NCBI GenBank assembly: GCA_029260235.1
Contig: JAJDDP010000035.1
Location: forward strand, 1-37,068
Reading direction: 5' to 3'
Source: Phycisphaerae bacterium
GTDB lineage: Bacteria; Planctomycetota; Phycisphaerae; UBA1845
Length of the DNA stretch: 37,068 bases
In this document: one piece after another, positions 17,463 through 26,241 of the stretch
Layout of the letters: the number at the start of each line of letters is the position of its first letter
Position numbering within the stretch: the stretch's first letter is position 1
Notes under the pieces: model-generated
What the model saw: only the letters and a program-made list of their open reading frames with translations
Databases searched by the model: none
What the model was told of the DNA's origin: nothing
Program-made: the position numbers and the translations under genes

Positions 17463-18280
17463 CTCTCATTCGTCGGCCACAGCCCTGACACCGCGTGCTT
17501 CACGATTTTCTCGTCGAAGTAATTGGTTTCCATGCCGGCATCGACGACTACCGTCTGGGCATTGATGCCGCTGGAGCGTTGGCTCAGAAGAAAGGCAGCC
17601 ACATTGGCGACTTCGGCAGTGGCTAATGCCTCATGGCGAAGAGTGGCCTGCTCGGCGAAGAGATAGTTGTCCACATAGCCAGGAATGCCGGCTGAGGCGC
17701 TGGTCTTGAGCAAACCTGCCCCGACCGCGTTGAATCGAACCTTGCTCGATTGGCTGAACGACTTAGCTAAGAAGGCCACCGACGAATCGAGCGCTGCCTT
17801 TGCGGGGGCCATGTATCCGTAGCTTTCGACGGTCATGCGCGTGGTCGAAATGGAGATGGTGACTACTGAAGCCGATTCACTCAGCAAACTCTTGAATGCA
17901 TTGGCAACGGCAATCAACGAGAAGCAGCTCACATCTACCGCCTGGAGAAAATCCTTGCGGCTAACCTCGTGGAAGACGCCGGAGAAGTGCTCATAGTTGG
18001 CAAAGGCGATGGAGTGGACGATGCCATCGATCTGTTTGTGGTTCTTGGAAATAGCGCTGGCCAGGGCGTCGATTTGCTCCTGATGCTCGACGTCGCAGAC
18101 ATGAATTTTCCGGTCTGCGAGTAGCTTGGCCAAACTTTCCTTTCGCTCCGGCGAACGAACGCTGTAGATCACCTTAGCCCCAACCTCTTCCAAGGTGCGA
18201 GCGACGTGGTAGGCTACGCTGCGCTTATTGGCTACGCCCAGCACCAGGATGGTCTTGTCTTGAAGATTGAGAAAATCCAC
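17459..18280 (-). CDS. fabI: Enoyl-ACP reductase (FabI-like)
   Basis: A 273-residue short-chain dehydrogenase of the FabI type, expected to reduce trans-2-enoyl-ACP with NADH. The characteristic spread nucleotide motif [13 protein letters not shown] replaces the classical GxxxGxG. The catalytic pair is Y154 and K161 (SYGYMAPAK), spaced as Tyr156/Lys163 in the E. coli enzyme. The residue matching E. coli Tyr146 is Ile144 here, an unusual change beside the active site. It starts with GTG three bases after the fabZ stop and is the last gene of the lipid operon. Because one housekeeping copy of fabI is usual, this one is probably dedicated to the cluster's chain; a different SDR activity is possible. 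Confidence 0.85.
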   Translation of the reverse strand: MDFLNLQDKTILVLGVANKRSVAYHVARTLEEVGAKVIYSVRSPERKESLAKLLADRKIHVCDVEHQEQIDALASAISKNHKQIDGIVHSIAFANYEHFSGVFHEVSRKDFLQAVDVSCFSLIAVANAFKSLLSESASVVTISISTTRMTVESYGYMAPAKAALDSSVAFLAKSFSQSSKVRFNAVGAGLLKTSASAGIPGYVDNYLFAEQATLRHEALATAEVANVAAFLLSQRSSGINAQTVVVDAGMETNYFDEKIVKHAVSGLWPTNES

Positions 18281-18283
18281 TGA

Positions 18284-18718
18284 CTAACCTTCTTCCAGTT
18301 CGATCAGCGTGCAGGCGAACTCAACCCGGACTACGACCTTGCCGTCCACAGTGACGCGACCTGTCATGAAGTAGGCTCCGCCGAGTTCTTCATCGAGGCT
18401 GACGTTGATATTGAGTGTAGTTCCGGGTCGCACGATGTGCTTGAACTTGGCACTCTTGATCCGGGTCAGTACGGGTGTGCCCGCGCTCGACGAGCCTAGT
18501 CGGTTGGCGAGCAATAGAGCACCAGCTTGGAAGGCGCACTCGCAGATGAGCACGCCTGGCATCACCGCGTTTCCTGGATAATGGCCAGCAAAAAACTCAG
18601 CCTCAGGATCAACATTTTTGACAGCGAGAACTCGGTCCTTGGAAAGCTCGACTACCCGATCCACGTAGAGGAATGGCGGGCGGTGGGGGATCAGGGCACA
18701 TATTTGTTCTTGGTTCAC
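18284..18718 (-). CDS. fabZ: 3-hydroxyacyl-ACP dehydratase (FabZ-like)
   Basis: A 144-residue hotdog-fold dehydratase with the family start [17 protein letters not shown]. Catalytic H46 is in [12 protein letters not shown] and E60 in ICECAFQAG, so it should convert beta-hydroxyacyl-ACP to enoyl-ACP, feeding the adjacent FabI. It starts with GTG overlapping the stop of the CrtI-like gene (GTGA), which indicates translational coupling. Its length equals that of ordinary FabZ. FabZ genes normally sit with lpxA/lpxD or in a fab cluster; here the neighbours are CrtI-like enzymes, pointing to a special-purpose copy. Confidence 0.9.
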   Translation of the reverse strand: MNQEQICALIPHRPPFLYVDRVVELSKDRVLAVKNVDPEAEFFAGHYPGNAVMPGVLICECAFQAGALLLANRLGSSSAGTPVLTRIKSAKFKHIVRPGTTLNINVSLDEELGGAYFMTGRVTVDGKVVVRVEFACTLIELEEG

Positions 18719-20151
18719 CGCGATGCCTCCGCCGTAGATCCGCAGGTCAGCAAGAAACTATCCACCTCGTTGGCGACGATCACGCCGTAGTTGATGGCCC
18801 CCAACCAGCCGGACATGATGATGCCAACCGATCCGGCATGGAACAAGCCGGCGATCTGCTTGGGCAGGTCCATGCTCACTTGCAAGCCTTCAAATTTTGT
18901 GCCGAACGTCGATCCCATGGCCTGCTGCGTGTAATGCTCGAAGGTGCGCGGTGTCGAGGCTTCGACGTGGTCTATTTTCTCCCGGACATCGGGGATGTAC
19001 TTTTCAAGGCCGACGAGCGTTGTCTCGATCAATGCCTCTTTGTCGCGCTGGTATTCTTCTTCGCTCAGATTGGCCCAATCTCCATAGTTGGCGTTGGTCG
19101 AAGAGACCACCGCATAGCGGTCAGAGCCGGGCCTGGTGCTTGGGTAGTACATAGAGAAGGTTCGGCTGGTGATGTTCTTGGCACACAGGGCGGTCGAATC
19201 GAACTCCGGAGCAACCGACGTGAACAACAGGTCGCCGATGTAATCGAGCTTTTCGCCCTTCCTGATTCCGATGTAGACCTGGGCGCTACTGTTGTTCAAC
19301 CGGACAGCCTTGGCTTGCTCGGCGAATTCATCACTGAATTGATCATAGCCGACCAGCTTCTCGATGGTCGTCTTCAGGTTAGCGTTGGAGAGAATCGCCC
19401 CGGCTCGAATCTGTTGGCCGTTGACTTCGGCGCCGACTACGCGACCTTGCTGGACGAGAATGCGTTCAACATGACACTGCTTGCGCACGTCCACGTTGTT
19501 GGCATCCATCTCTTGCTTCATCAGCATGATGAGCTTGTCAGTGCCGCCCTGAAAAATGTAGACGCCCCTGCTCATGAAGTTTGAAAACACGATCCCATAG
19601 GTGATGGCTGGGTCGTCCAGCGTCGAACCGTTCGCGTAGGCGATGGGTTCCATCAGAAGACGCCATACCTCGGTGTGGCCCGGGAAGAATCTTTGGAGGA
19701 GATCACGGGTGGTCTCGTTGTTGTCGTCGTAGAAATCCATCCTGCGAACCGTCTCGAAGAAGGATTCGACGGTCTCGGGTTTTACCCCGAAGCGCTGCAC
19801 CAGAATCTTGATGAAGTCATTCTTGTCGAAGGTGGTTTCAAGCTGAAACTGAGGATTATCGAAGCGGATGCCTTTGAGCTGCACGATGCTGTCCGAAATT
19901 TCCTGGGTCCAATACTTGCGGCAGCTCTTGATCATGCCAATGGGGAAGCCGTGCAACGAAATGTCGAAGATGTGCCCACCCTTGCGGCGGAACCAGGTAG
20001 CCATCCCGCCGAAGTTGTAGTGCTGCTCAAGCAGTAGCACCGAGCGCCCCGCCTTTGCCAACTGATTGGCGGCAGTCATGCCTGCCAACCCGCTGCCGAT
20101 GACGATGACGTCGTAGTAGTCTCTTGCTCCGCGCAACCGATCAGCGACCAT
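18715..20151 (-). CDS. CrtI-like FAD-dependent oxidoreductase (second copy)
   Basis: A 478-residue flavoprotein of the phytoene desaturase superfamily. The N-terminal dinucleotide motif [14 protein letters not shown] ends at E in [12 protein letters not shown]. Next come FDISLHGF and a substrate domain with [15 protein letters not shown] and [12 protein letters not shown], and a C-terminal FAD-closing segment ([22 protein letters not shown]). Superfamily members desaturate, isomerise or saturate long polyisoprenoid chains. No phytoene synthase or other carotenoid gene is nearby, and the gene sits between another CrtI-like gene and fabZ, so an acyl chain is the more likely substrate. It starts seven bases after the stop of the upstream paralogue. 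Reaction direction cannot be told from sequence. Confidence 0.85.
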   Translation of the reverse strand: MVADRLRGARDYYDVIVIGSGLAGMTAANQLAKAGRSVLLLEQHYNFGGMATWFRRKGGHIFDISLHGFPIGMIKSCRKYWTQEISDSIVQLKGIRFDNPQFQLETTFDKNDFIKILVQRFGVKPETVESFFETVRRMDFYDDNNETTRDLLQRFFPGHTEVWRLLMEPIAYANGSTLDDPAITYGIVFSNFMSRGVYIFQGGTDKLIMLMKQEMDANNVDVRKQCHVERILVQQGRVVGAEVNGQQIRAGAILSNANLKTTIEKLVGYDQFSDEFAEQAKAVRLNNSSAQVYIGIRKGEKLDYIGDLLFTSVAPEFDSTALCAKNITSRTFSMYYPSTRPGSDRYAVVSSTNANYGDWANLSEEEYQRDKEALIETTLVGLEKYIPDVREKIDHVEASTPRTFEHYTQQAMGSTFGTKFEGLQVSMDLPKQIAGLFHAGSVGIIMSGWLGAINYGVIVANEVDSFLLTCGSTAEASR

Positions 20152-20158
20152 AGCTTCC

Positions 20159-21544
20159 CTATTGCTTGGCTAGCACATGCATGTTAGCCATCGAAATTCC
20201 GCTCAATAAAGCACCAACAATGCCCAAGAAGCCTTGATCTGTACCGCAGATGAACAGGTTCTTCAACCGCGTGCAGCCATCCCGCCGCTTGGAGGGTGCT
20301 CCGTACACGGCTCCGTTGAGATGGCCGGTGAAGCGTTCGATGGTCAGCGGGGTGAAGAAATCCGTGAAGGTGACCCGCTGCCTGAACTCAGGAACGTACT
20401 TGATGGCTGTGTCCGCGATGTGTTTGTAGCAGTCCCGCTTGGCCTGCTTATAGGCGTCAGCGTCCAAGGCTGACCAGCGATCATAGTTGGCTAGCGAGGT
20501 CAGACGAACCATGCCTTCGGTCAAATGCTCGTGGTCCCGATAGTTGTTCGGGCAGCAGATCACCCCGCTGCGGGGGTCGATCAACCCGTCGGGGCGGGCA
20601 TACTCGAAGTGATCCATGTCACTGAAGAAGACGATAGCGGGCTGATGCCCCAATTCTGCCGGTGTGCAGTCCAAGCAAGAAATGGACTCCACGAAGGACA
20701 AGCGGCCAACCTCGCCCGTTGGCGGAGACTGATCCGCATCGGAGCAGAGACGCATGGTTTCAATGTAGCCAGCCGAGGAGAAAATCGTGTTAGCCGTGAT
20801 GGTCTCGCCAGAATCCAACACGAGCGAGGCGACTTGACCATTGCTGATTTCGAGCCGCTGAACACCGCTTCGCGTGCGTAGCTTCCCGCCTAGCCCTTTG
20901 TACTTTCGGACCAGCGTCTTGAGGATTGCACGCACCCCATCGCGCGGACGAGCGAACCCCTGGCAGTACAGTGACTTGAATAGGGTTACAAAGTGGGTGA
21001 AGTCCATGTCCTGTTCTTGGGCATTGCCGTAGAACATCAGCGGGCAGAGCAGCATGTCGATCAGCATCGGATCGGATATATACTCAGCCAGAACCTTCCG
21101 ACTCGACCGAGGCGTAACATCGATGGCTACGTCGTCGTAGGCTTCGACGTCTGCCCACAGTCGGGCAAAGCCGTCGATTTGATGGGGGAATTGCTCAGCC
21201 ACATCCGAAACCAGCAGAGCACCACCGTTGTCGAAGCGCAGTTTCTTCCCCGGAAATCGAATCTCCGAAAAATTCTGCTCTCGGAGATCGAATTCGTCAT
21301 GCGAAATGCGCAACTGGCGCAGAAGCTTGGGCAACGGGCCTTGCTTGGTGCCTTTGGGGGCATAGTTGGTTAGGGCGTGCAGGCCGACGTCGAATTGGCG
21401 ACCTTGCAGCGTGTAGAAAGAATTCAAGCCGCCGTAGACTTCGTGGCGTTCCAGAATGCAGACCCGTTGGTCGAAATAAGCCAAGCGGATTCCAGCCGCC
21501 AAACCCGACATGCCCGCACCGATGATGACCGTATCGTAGTGCAT
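20159..21544 (-). CDS. CrtI-like FAD-dependent oxidoreductase (first copy)
   Basis: A 461-residue paralogue of the next gene, starting with [16 protein letters not shown] and ending the Rossmann strand at E in [15 protein letters not shown]. It has [11 protein letters not shown], a central helical substrate region ([17 protein letters not shown]) and the closing motif [20 protein letters not shown]. The two copies share layout but differ enough to suggest distinct steps or a heterodimer. It lies 62 bases after the acp stop in the same direction. Carotenoid dehydrogenation is the known activity of this superfamily; the operon context argues for a lipid acyl substrate instead. Similar CrtI-like genes near fab genes have been proposed to act in anammox ladderane synthesis, which is prior suggestion rather than proof. 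Confidence 0.85.
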   Translation of the reverse strand: MHYDTVIIGAGMSGLAAGIRLAYFDQRVCILERHEVYGGLNSFYTLQGRQFDVGLHALTNYAPKGTKQGPLPKLLRQLRISHDEFDLREQNFSEIRFPGKKLRFDNGGALLVSDVAEQFPHQIDGFARLWADVEAYDDVAIDVTPRSSRKVLAEYISDPMLIDMLLCPLMFYGNAQEQDMDFTHFVTLFKSLYCQGFARPRDGVRAILKTLVRKYKGLGGKLRTRSGVQRLEISNGQVASLVLDSGETITANTIFSSAGYIETMRLCSDADQSPPTGEVGRLSFVESISCLDCTPAELGHQPAIVFFSDMDHFEYARPDGLIDPRSGVICCPNNYRDHEHLTEGMVRLTSLANYDRWSALDADAYKQAKRDCYKHIADTAIKYVPEFRQRVTFTDFFTPLTIERFTGHLNGAVYGAPSKRRDGCTRLKNLFICGTDQGFLGIVGALLSGISMANMHVLAKQ

Positions 21545-21606
21545 GGCTTTTCGGCGAAGTCACCAGATCGAAAGGGGTACCCCGAGCTTAGGAGAGAGGA
21601 AGCCAG

Positions 21607-21879
21607 CTAGCCTGCCGCGGTGTCTGCACCCACCTCACTGAAGTGAGGTAGCAGGTAAGAGGCACAACTGTCCAAGGACGCCAAGTGAGGATAGTCCTCT
21701 TTGGGCACTTCGATCTTGTATCGCTTACGCAACTCCATGACGATGTCCAAGAAGTCCATGGAGTCCAGGTCGAGCTGATCGCGTAGCGGTTGGTCACTCT
21801 TGACCCCGTCCAACTCCGAATCCGGAGCGACTACCGAAATGATGTCCAACACAATTTCCTTGACCTGTTGTTCCGTCAT
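21607..21879 (-). CDS. Acyl carrier protein
   Basis: A 90-residue acidic four-helix carrier protein. The phosphopantetheine attachment Ser is S40 in LDLDSMDFLD (the usual DSL motif with Met for Leu). Helix I (VKEIVLDIISVV) and helix II (FLDIVMELRKRY) are clear. It has AAGG five bases before the ATG and begins 41 bases after the ketosynthase stop. It differs from a housekeeping AcpP by its longer C-terminal tail and carries the growing chain for this operon. The nearby PPTase could activate it. Confidence 0.92.
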   Translation of the reverse strand: MTEQQVKEIVLDIISVVAPDSELDGVKSDQPLRDQLDLDSMDFLDIVMELRKRYKIEVPKEDYPHLASLDSCASYLLPHFSEVGADTAAG

Positions 21880-21920
21880 GGCGCCTTGATTACCTCAACG
21901 TCTAGTGGTTCTGGCCTCGG

Positions 21921-23171
21921 CTACACAGCCGTTGTGTCCGGGCTTCGCCGCACGATGACGGCTGAATTGATGCCCAGCATACCGAAAGAATTATTCAAAA
22001 TATAGTCCACCCGGCCCGCATCGACCGGATTGTTGATTACCAGATTCCGCATGGCACATTTGGGGTCCAGGTCCTCCACGTTGATGGTCGCATGGACCAT
22101 CCCGTCATCAAAGGCCCCCAAGTTGCCGGCCAATTCCAGGGCACCGGCTGCCCCCATGGCGTGTCCGATAAAGCTCTTCGTATTATTGACATGCACATTT
22201 TGAAAATCGCCGAAAACCTGCCGAATAGCGATGGCTTCCTGCTCGTCCCCGATTTCGGTCGAGGTGGCGTGCGTGTTGATAACATTGATGTCGCTTGGGC
22301 TCAGCTTGGCTCGTTCGACCGCCAAGGTCATACACTCAGCCAGCCGCTCCGGATTCGGCAAGACAGGATCGGTGGCATCTGAGTTCATCGCATAGCCGAC
22401 CAGTTCAGCCAGAATCTTGGCCCCGCGCTTGCGGGCACTGCTGAGGCGTTCCATCACAAAGACGCAGCCGCCCTCAGATACGACGATGCCGTTGCGGGCT
22501 TTGTCGAACGGACGGGATGCTTTGGCTGGGTCGCTATTGGTGGCCAAGGCGTTTTGGGCGGCAAAACTGGCGAAGATGCCGAATGAATGCGTCGCCTCGG
22601 AAACGCCACCGGCCAGGGCAATGTCAACTTCGCCAAGGCGGAGCATTTGGGAGCCTTGGATCAATCCAGCGTTTCCGGCTGCACAGGCTGCCCCAATGGT
22701 GTAGTGAGGCCCAAATACCTTCATGTTGAGGGTGACTTCACCGGCAGGGTTATTGGCAACGGTGCGTGGATTGTGGTGATGCGACCAATACTTCGTGTCG
22801 TAGTCGAACTCCCCGATGGCTGCGATTTCATTTTCGGTCTCGACGGTGCCATGCTCGGTGACGCCGAGGAAAATCCCCACCCGGCGGGTATCCAGCCCAG
22901 TCAGATCGAGTTGAGCATTCGCAGCGGCTTCATTTGCGCAATAAATGGCGATGGAGCCAGCTCGCGTACCCCGACGGCGTTCCTTGCGGCCTTGGTGCTT
23001 GGTTTCCTCGTAGTTGCACACCCCAGCCAGCACTTCGCCCATGTAGCGGGTTTCGATCCGGCTCACCCCGGATTCCCCGGCTAGGAGCTTTGTGCGGAGC
23101 GTGGCAAGGTCGTTGCCCAGCGGCGAAGTCAGCCCAACCCCAGTAATGACGATGCGATCCGATTCAGTCAT
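21921..23171 (-). CDS. Beta-ketoacyl-ACP synthase (FabF/KAS II-like)
   Basis: A 416-residue condensing enzyme that would extend an acyl chain with malonyl-ACP. All three catalytic residues are visible: C163 in GAACAAGNAG, H301 in NTHATSTEIGD and H337 in NNTKSFIGHAMGAAG, with K332. The HGTST motif is changed to HATST. I start at the ATG at 23171 (MTESDRIVITGVG) where the family begins; a 22-residue upstream extension is poorly supported. The unusual His/Asn-rich segment KYWSHHHNPRTVANN before the active site differs from plain FabF. It is separated from oleD by a 160-base gap and is followed by acp, so it may also have its own promoter. Confidence 0.92.
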   Translation of the reverse strand: MTESDRIVITGVGLTSPLGNDLATLRTKLLAGESGVSRIETRYMGEVLAGVCNYEETKHQGRKERRRGTRAGSIAIYCANEAAANAQLDLTGLDTRRVGIFLGVTEHGTVETENEIAAIGEFDYDTKYWSHHHNPRTVANNPAGEVTLNMKVFGPHYTIGAACAAGNAGLIQGSQMLRLGEVDIALAGGVSEATHSFGIFASFAAQNALATNSDPAKASRPFDKARNGIVVSEGGCVFVMERLSSARKRGAKILAELVGYAMNSDATDPVLPNPERLAECMTLAVERAKLSPSDINVINTHATSTEIGDEQEAIAIRQVFGDFQNVHVNNTKSFIGHAMGAAGALELAGNLGAFDDGMVHATINVEDLDPKCAMRNLVINNPVDAGRVDYILNNSFGMLGINSAVIVRRSPDTTAV

Positions 23172-23249
23172 GAGAAGGCCACGGCGTCTCCAGCGCACAC
23201 CCAAAGCTGGGTCGAAACAGCGACCCCGCCAAAACAATTGAGCAGGGTA

Positions 23250-23331
23250 CCCTATCGCAGATTGCCCCGGAATGGAACTCCCTCATCGTTCCCAAGCGGA
23301 AGCGGAAGACGACAGCCCGTCGGCGATAGGG
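23250..23331. repeat. 9-bp inverted repeat in the oleD-ketosynthase gap
   Basis: CCCTATCGC at 23250-23258 is the reverse complement of GCGATAGGG at 23323-23331, with a 64-nt loop. It lies in the largest gap of the lipid operon and could form a long-range RNA structure or an operator, but one 9-bp match may be chance. Confidence 0.3.
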
Positions 23332-23332
23332 G

Positions 23333-24334
23333 CTAGGTTTCGCTGGTAGAGCCACCCAGCGAGGCGATGAGCCGCTCCAAACCCTCTTCGGTGGAAACGC
23401 TGACTCGGTAGCCAAAATCTCGCTGGGCTGCCGAAATGTCGAAATAGTGGGATTTTGCCAATTGTGATGCTAGAAAGCGGGTCATCCGTGGCTCGGACCG
23501 CAGGCCCAAGACCTTCCAAAGCCCTTCCAGGACCGCCCCAACTCGGTAGGCAGTCCGGTGCGAAATTGAGCGTTGAACGGTGGGGGCGCTGGCTCGTTCC
23601 AGGACTTCATTGAGCCATTCCCAGAGGTTCACCGGCTTGCCCTGGCTGATGAAATAGGCTTTCCCAGCACATCGGCAGCCCTCTCCCAGCTCTTCAGCCG
23701 CCCGGACGTGGGCATCGGCTACGTTGTCGATGTAGGCGATGTCCACCAGATTCTTTCCCTGGCCTACCTGCACCAGCTTGCCCATTCGGGCGCGTTCGAT
23801 GATCCGCGGAATCAGATGAGGATCTCCAGGCCCCCAGATGAGGTGAGGACGCAGGGCAGCGGTTCTTAGATTTGGGCTGTTTGCCTCCAAAACCATTTGT
23901 TCAGCTCGGGCCTTGGTTTCAGGATAGGGGGCTAGGTATCGCTGCGGATAGGGTTGTGATTCATCGACGCCGCACAACGGTTCGTCACCGAAGACGACGC
24001 TCGGGGAACTGGTGAAGACAAGTTGGCCTACGCCGCTCGACTTGCAGGCTTTGAGGACGTTGCCGGTGCCCTCGACATTGACTGCCCAGAAATCTCGCCG
24101 CCGCCCCCACACCCCGACATGGGCAGCCACATGGAATACGGTGTCCACGCCAGTGCACGCCTTGATGATTCCTGCTGCGTCGCAAATGTCGGCTTGAACA
24201 GTGGCGATGCCTGCCTTGTCGAGATCGGCATAGCGGCGCCGGCCCAGGGCGGTCACTTCGTGCCCCCGTTGATGAAGCAAGCGGGCGATATGCCCGCCGA
24301 CAAACCCCCCCCCGCCAGTGACAAGTGCTTTCAT
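23333..24334 (-). CDS. oleD: OleD-like NAD(P)-dependent 2-alkyl-3-oxoalkanoate reductase
   Basis: A 333-residue extended SDR. The nucleotide loop is LVTGGGGFVGGHIA, followed by FHVAAHVGVWG, TSSPSVVFGDEP and the catalytic YPETK, all close to OleD and 3-beta-hydroxysteroid dehydrogenase relatives. In the olefin pathway OleD reduces the 3-keto group made by OleA to a hydroxyl. No OleA is present here, so the beta-keto substrate may come from the adjacent ketosynthase, and OleD could replace the missing FabG-type reductase. The start overlaps the oleC stop (ATGA). A run of nine C on the plus strand (24305-24313) encodes the glycine loop. Confidence 0.85.
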   Translation of the reverse strand: MKALVTGGGGFVGGHIARLLHQRGHEVTALGRRRYADLDKAGIATVQADICDAAGIIKACTGVDTVFHVAAHVGVWGRRRDFWAVNVEGTGNVLKACKSSGVGQLVFTSSPSVVFGDEPLCGVDESQPYPQRYLAPYPETKARAEQMVLEANSPNLRTAALRPHLIWGPGDPHLIPRIIERARMGKLVQVGQGKNLVDIAYIDNVADAHVRAAEELGEGCRCAGKAYFISQGKPVNLWEWLNEVLERASAPTVQRSISHRTAYRVGAVLEGLWKVLGLRSEPRMTRFLASQLAKSHYFDISAAQRDFGYRVSVSTEEGLERLIASLGGSTSET

Positions 24335-26025
24335 GGGCTAAACTTCTTTGCCCAAAGGGCTAGTTTTTGGCGGTCGATCTTGGCATTGTGCCGCACATCG
24401 ACGGGGAAACTGCGATGAAACAAGACCGTCTCGATTTCGCGGGTCAATTCGTTGGCTTGACCCAGCTCCAACAGTTCAGCAGCTATCTCAGTCCTGCGCG
24501 TGCCCTTGGGGAACCGCCCCGGATGCGGTTCTACGGTGATGATGGGGCGTTGCCGACCCTCAGGCCCGACTCCCACCAGGGCGGATCGCGCGACGGCGGC
24601 GTGTTCGTTGAAGATGGCCTCGCAGCATATCGAGAACATGGTGCCCGAATCAGTGATGACCCGATGTGTTTTTCGCCCGCAGAACCACAGCCTGCCCTCA
24701 TCGTCCAGGTAACCGATGTCGCCCATGCGGTGCCAGACCAAGTTATTCTCTTGGATTTTCGCGAGGGCTGTCGCTAGGGGCAGGGCTGCGTAGGTCTTGG
24801 TTACGACTGGGCCTGAAACGACGATCTCGCCATGCGTGCCCCTTGGTGTGTTCAACTCGTCGGTCCAGTGATCCACGGGTTGATCATCAATCCGCATGAT
24901 GCGGAGGGAGATTTCCGGGCGCGGTTTGCCCACGCAGATTCCATGCCCTTGCCGGGTCAGGCGGGCAGTCTCGTTCTTAATTTCAGAACCGCTGATTGAA
25001 GCGACGGGCAGTCCTTCGGTCGCTCCGTAGGGTGTGTGCACATCGGCACCGTCTGGCAGAATCCGGCGGACATTGTTGATAAGTTGCCAGCTAACGGGGG
25101 CACCGGCGATCAAGACCCGCTTCATGTTTGGCAGTGTGATATGGCCCTCGATGCAATAGGCGGCCACCCGCTTCCACACAGCTGGCGATCCAAAACTGCT
25201 TGTGGTGTTGTACTCGTGGATGGCTGACACGAGCGTGGCAGGGTCAGCCAAGGCGGGTCGGCTGGCGTCCATGTCCGGGATCACGCTGGTCATGCCCATG
25301 GCTGGGCAGAAGAGGGCGAACAGAGGAAAACAGGAGAGGTCGACCTCGCCCGGCTCGATGCCATAGCAGGATTGTATCGATCGTACCTGGGCTGCAAACA
25401 TCCCGTGTTCGTAGACGACGCCTTTGGCTGCTCCGGTCGCTCCGCTGGTAAAGAGGATGGCTGCTTCTTCGTCGGCGGCCGGCTCGATGGCGGTGAATTG
25501 ATCAGTCGAACGGGCTTCGAGTTCTGTAAGCGTAGGTCCACCCCAGAACCCTCGTCGGCCAACCGTGATGACCTTCTTGACCGAGCGGAAAGAAAATCGC
25601 TTCAACACCCGCACCACCTGAGCCAGCGGAACACCGATGAAGCCCTCGGGTTTGAGTGTGCGTATGCATGACAGCATCCGCTTGACACCCATTCCCGGGT
25701 CGATCAACACCGGGACCGCCCCCACCTTGAGCATGGCAAAGATCAGACCGATGAATTCGATGCCCGGTTTGACCATGACCAAGGTGCGCATCCCGCGAAC
25801 AATACCAGCCTCAAGCAGGCCGTTGGCATAGCGGTTGGTTAGTCGCTCCATTTCCAAGAAGGTGATCTGCTTGCACGAAGCACCGCCCTGGTTTGCAGCC
25901 ACCACGCAAGGTAGCTCGCCGGACTGCTTAGCCATGGATGCCAGGTGCGCAGCAATGCTGTTGCCCCCAGCCGTGGCGGGCTTGGTCGATTTTGATTGAA
26001 AAGGAGGTGAAGTCGCAGACAACAC
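24331..26025 (-). CDS. oleC: OleC-like AMP-dependent acid ligase / beta-lactone synthetase
   Basis: About 564 residues of the ANL adenylate-forming superfamily. It shows the phosphate loop FTSGATGAAKGVV, the OleC hallmarks CFPLFALFCPAMGMT, IPDMDASRP and FGSPAVWKRV, the adenine motif TPYGATEGLP and the hinge region GDIGYLDDEGRLWFCGRK. OleC enzymes turn a 2-alkyl-3-hydroxy acid into a beta-lactone with ATP; activation of a free fatty acid is the alternative. I choose the GTG at 26025 (GGGG five bases upstream) because a sigma70-like promoter lies at 26068-26096, so the longer frame from GTG 26124 would begin before the transcript. It heads the operon and overlaps oleD. Confidence 0.85.
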   Translation of the reverse strand: MLSATSPPFQSKSTKPATAGGNSIAAHLASMAKQSGELPCVVAANQGGASCKQITFLEMERLTNRYANGLLEAGIVRGMRTLVMVKPGIEFIGLIFAMLKVGAVPVLIDPGMGVKRMLSCIRTLKPEGFIGVPLAQVVRVLKRFSFRSVKKVITVGRRGFWGGPTLTELEARSTDQFTAIEPAADEEAAILFTSGATGAAKGVVYEHGMFAAQVRSIQSCYGIEPGEVDLSCFPLFALFCPAMGMTSVIPDMDASRPALADPATLVSAIHEYNTTSSFGSPAVWKRVAAYCIEGHITLPNMKRVLIAGAPVSWQLINNVRRILPDGADVHTPYGATEGLPVASISGSEIKNETARLTRQGHGICVGKPRPEISLRIMRIDDQPVDHWTDELNTPRGTHGEIVVSGPVVTKTYAALPLATALAKIQENNLVWHRMGDIGYLDDEGRLWFCGRKTHRVITDSGTMFSICCEAIFNEHAAVARSALVGVGPEGRQRPIITVEPHPGRFPKGTRRTEIAAELLELGQANELTREIETVLFHRSFPVDVRHNAKIDRQKLALWAKKFSP

Positions 26026-26067
26026 ACGCACCCCTGAGCATAGACTGAAAGAAAACGTTTCAAACCG

Positions 26068-26096
26068 AATATACGGCCTAGCCAATGACCTGTCGA
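26068..26096 (-). promoter_or_regulatory. Sigma70-type promoter of the lipid operon
   Basis: On the minus strand TCGACA (26096-26091) and TATATT (26073-26068) are separated by 17 nt, each one mismatch from consensus. Transcription would start near 26061, about 36 nt before the chosen oleC start codon. Confidence 0.6.
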
Positions 26097-26189
26097 AGTT
26101 GCCAGGAAGTGCTAAGACACCCACGCTCCGCGGCTATCGGCGCTCTATGGGCCTCTGCTGTCGTAGCGCTGGTTGCCTTCGAGTTGCTG

Positions 26190-26198
26190 TGGTACGAT
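26190..26198 (+). promoter_or_regulatory. Possible extended -10 promoter for the phosphohexomutase gene
   Basis: TGG-TACGAT fits the TGnTAnnnT extended -10 pattern, 44 bases before the gene start and divergent from the oleC promoter. No good -35 is visible, so support is weak. Confidence 0.3.
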
Positions 26199-26241
26199 CA
26201 GCCTAGACTACTTGAGCCAGCACGAACAGCGGAAGGGACGC

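Noticed and set aside
18673..19584. Plus-strand frame of 303 codons
   Set aside because: Antisense to fabZ and the CrtI-like gene, no domain or ribosome site.
18715..21544. Carotenoid biosynthesis cluster
   Set aside because: No phytoene synthase or other carotenoid gene is adjacent; neighbours are fatty-acid enzymes.
23172..23237. Longer N-terminus of the ketosynthase
   Set aside because: The extra residues are Arg/Trp-rich and unrelated to the family; the conserved start is at 23171.
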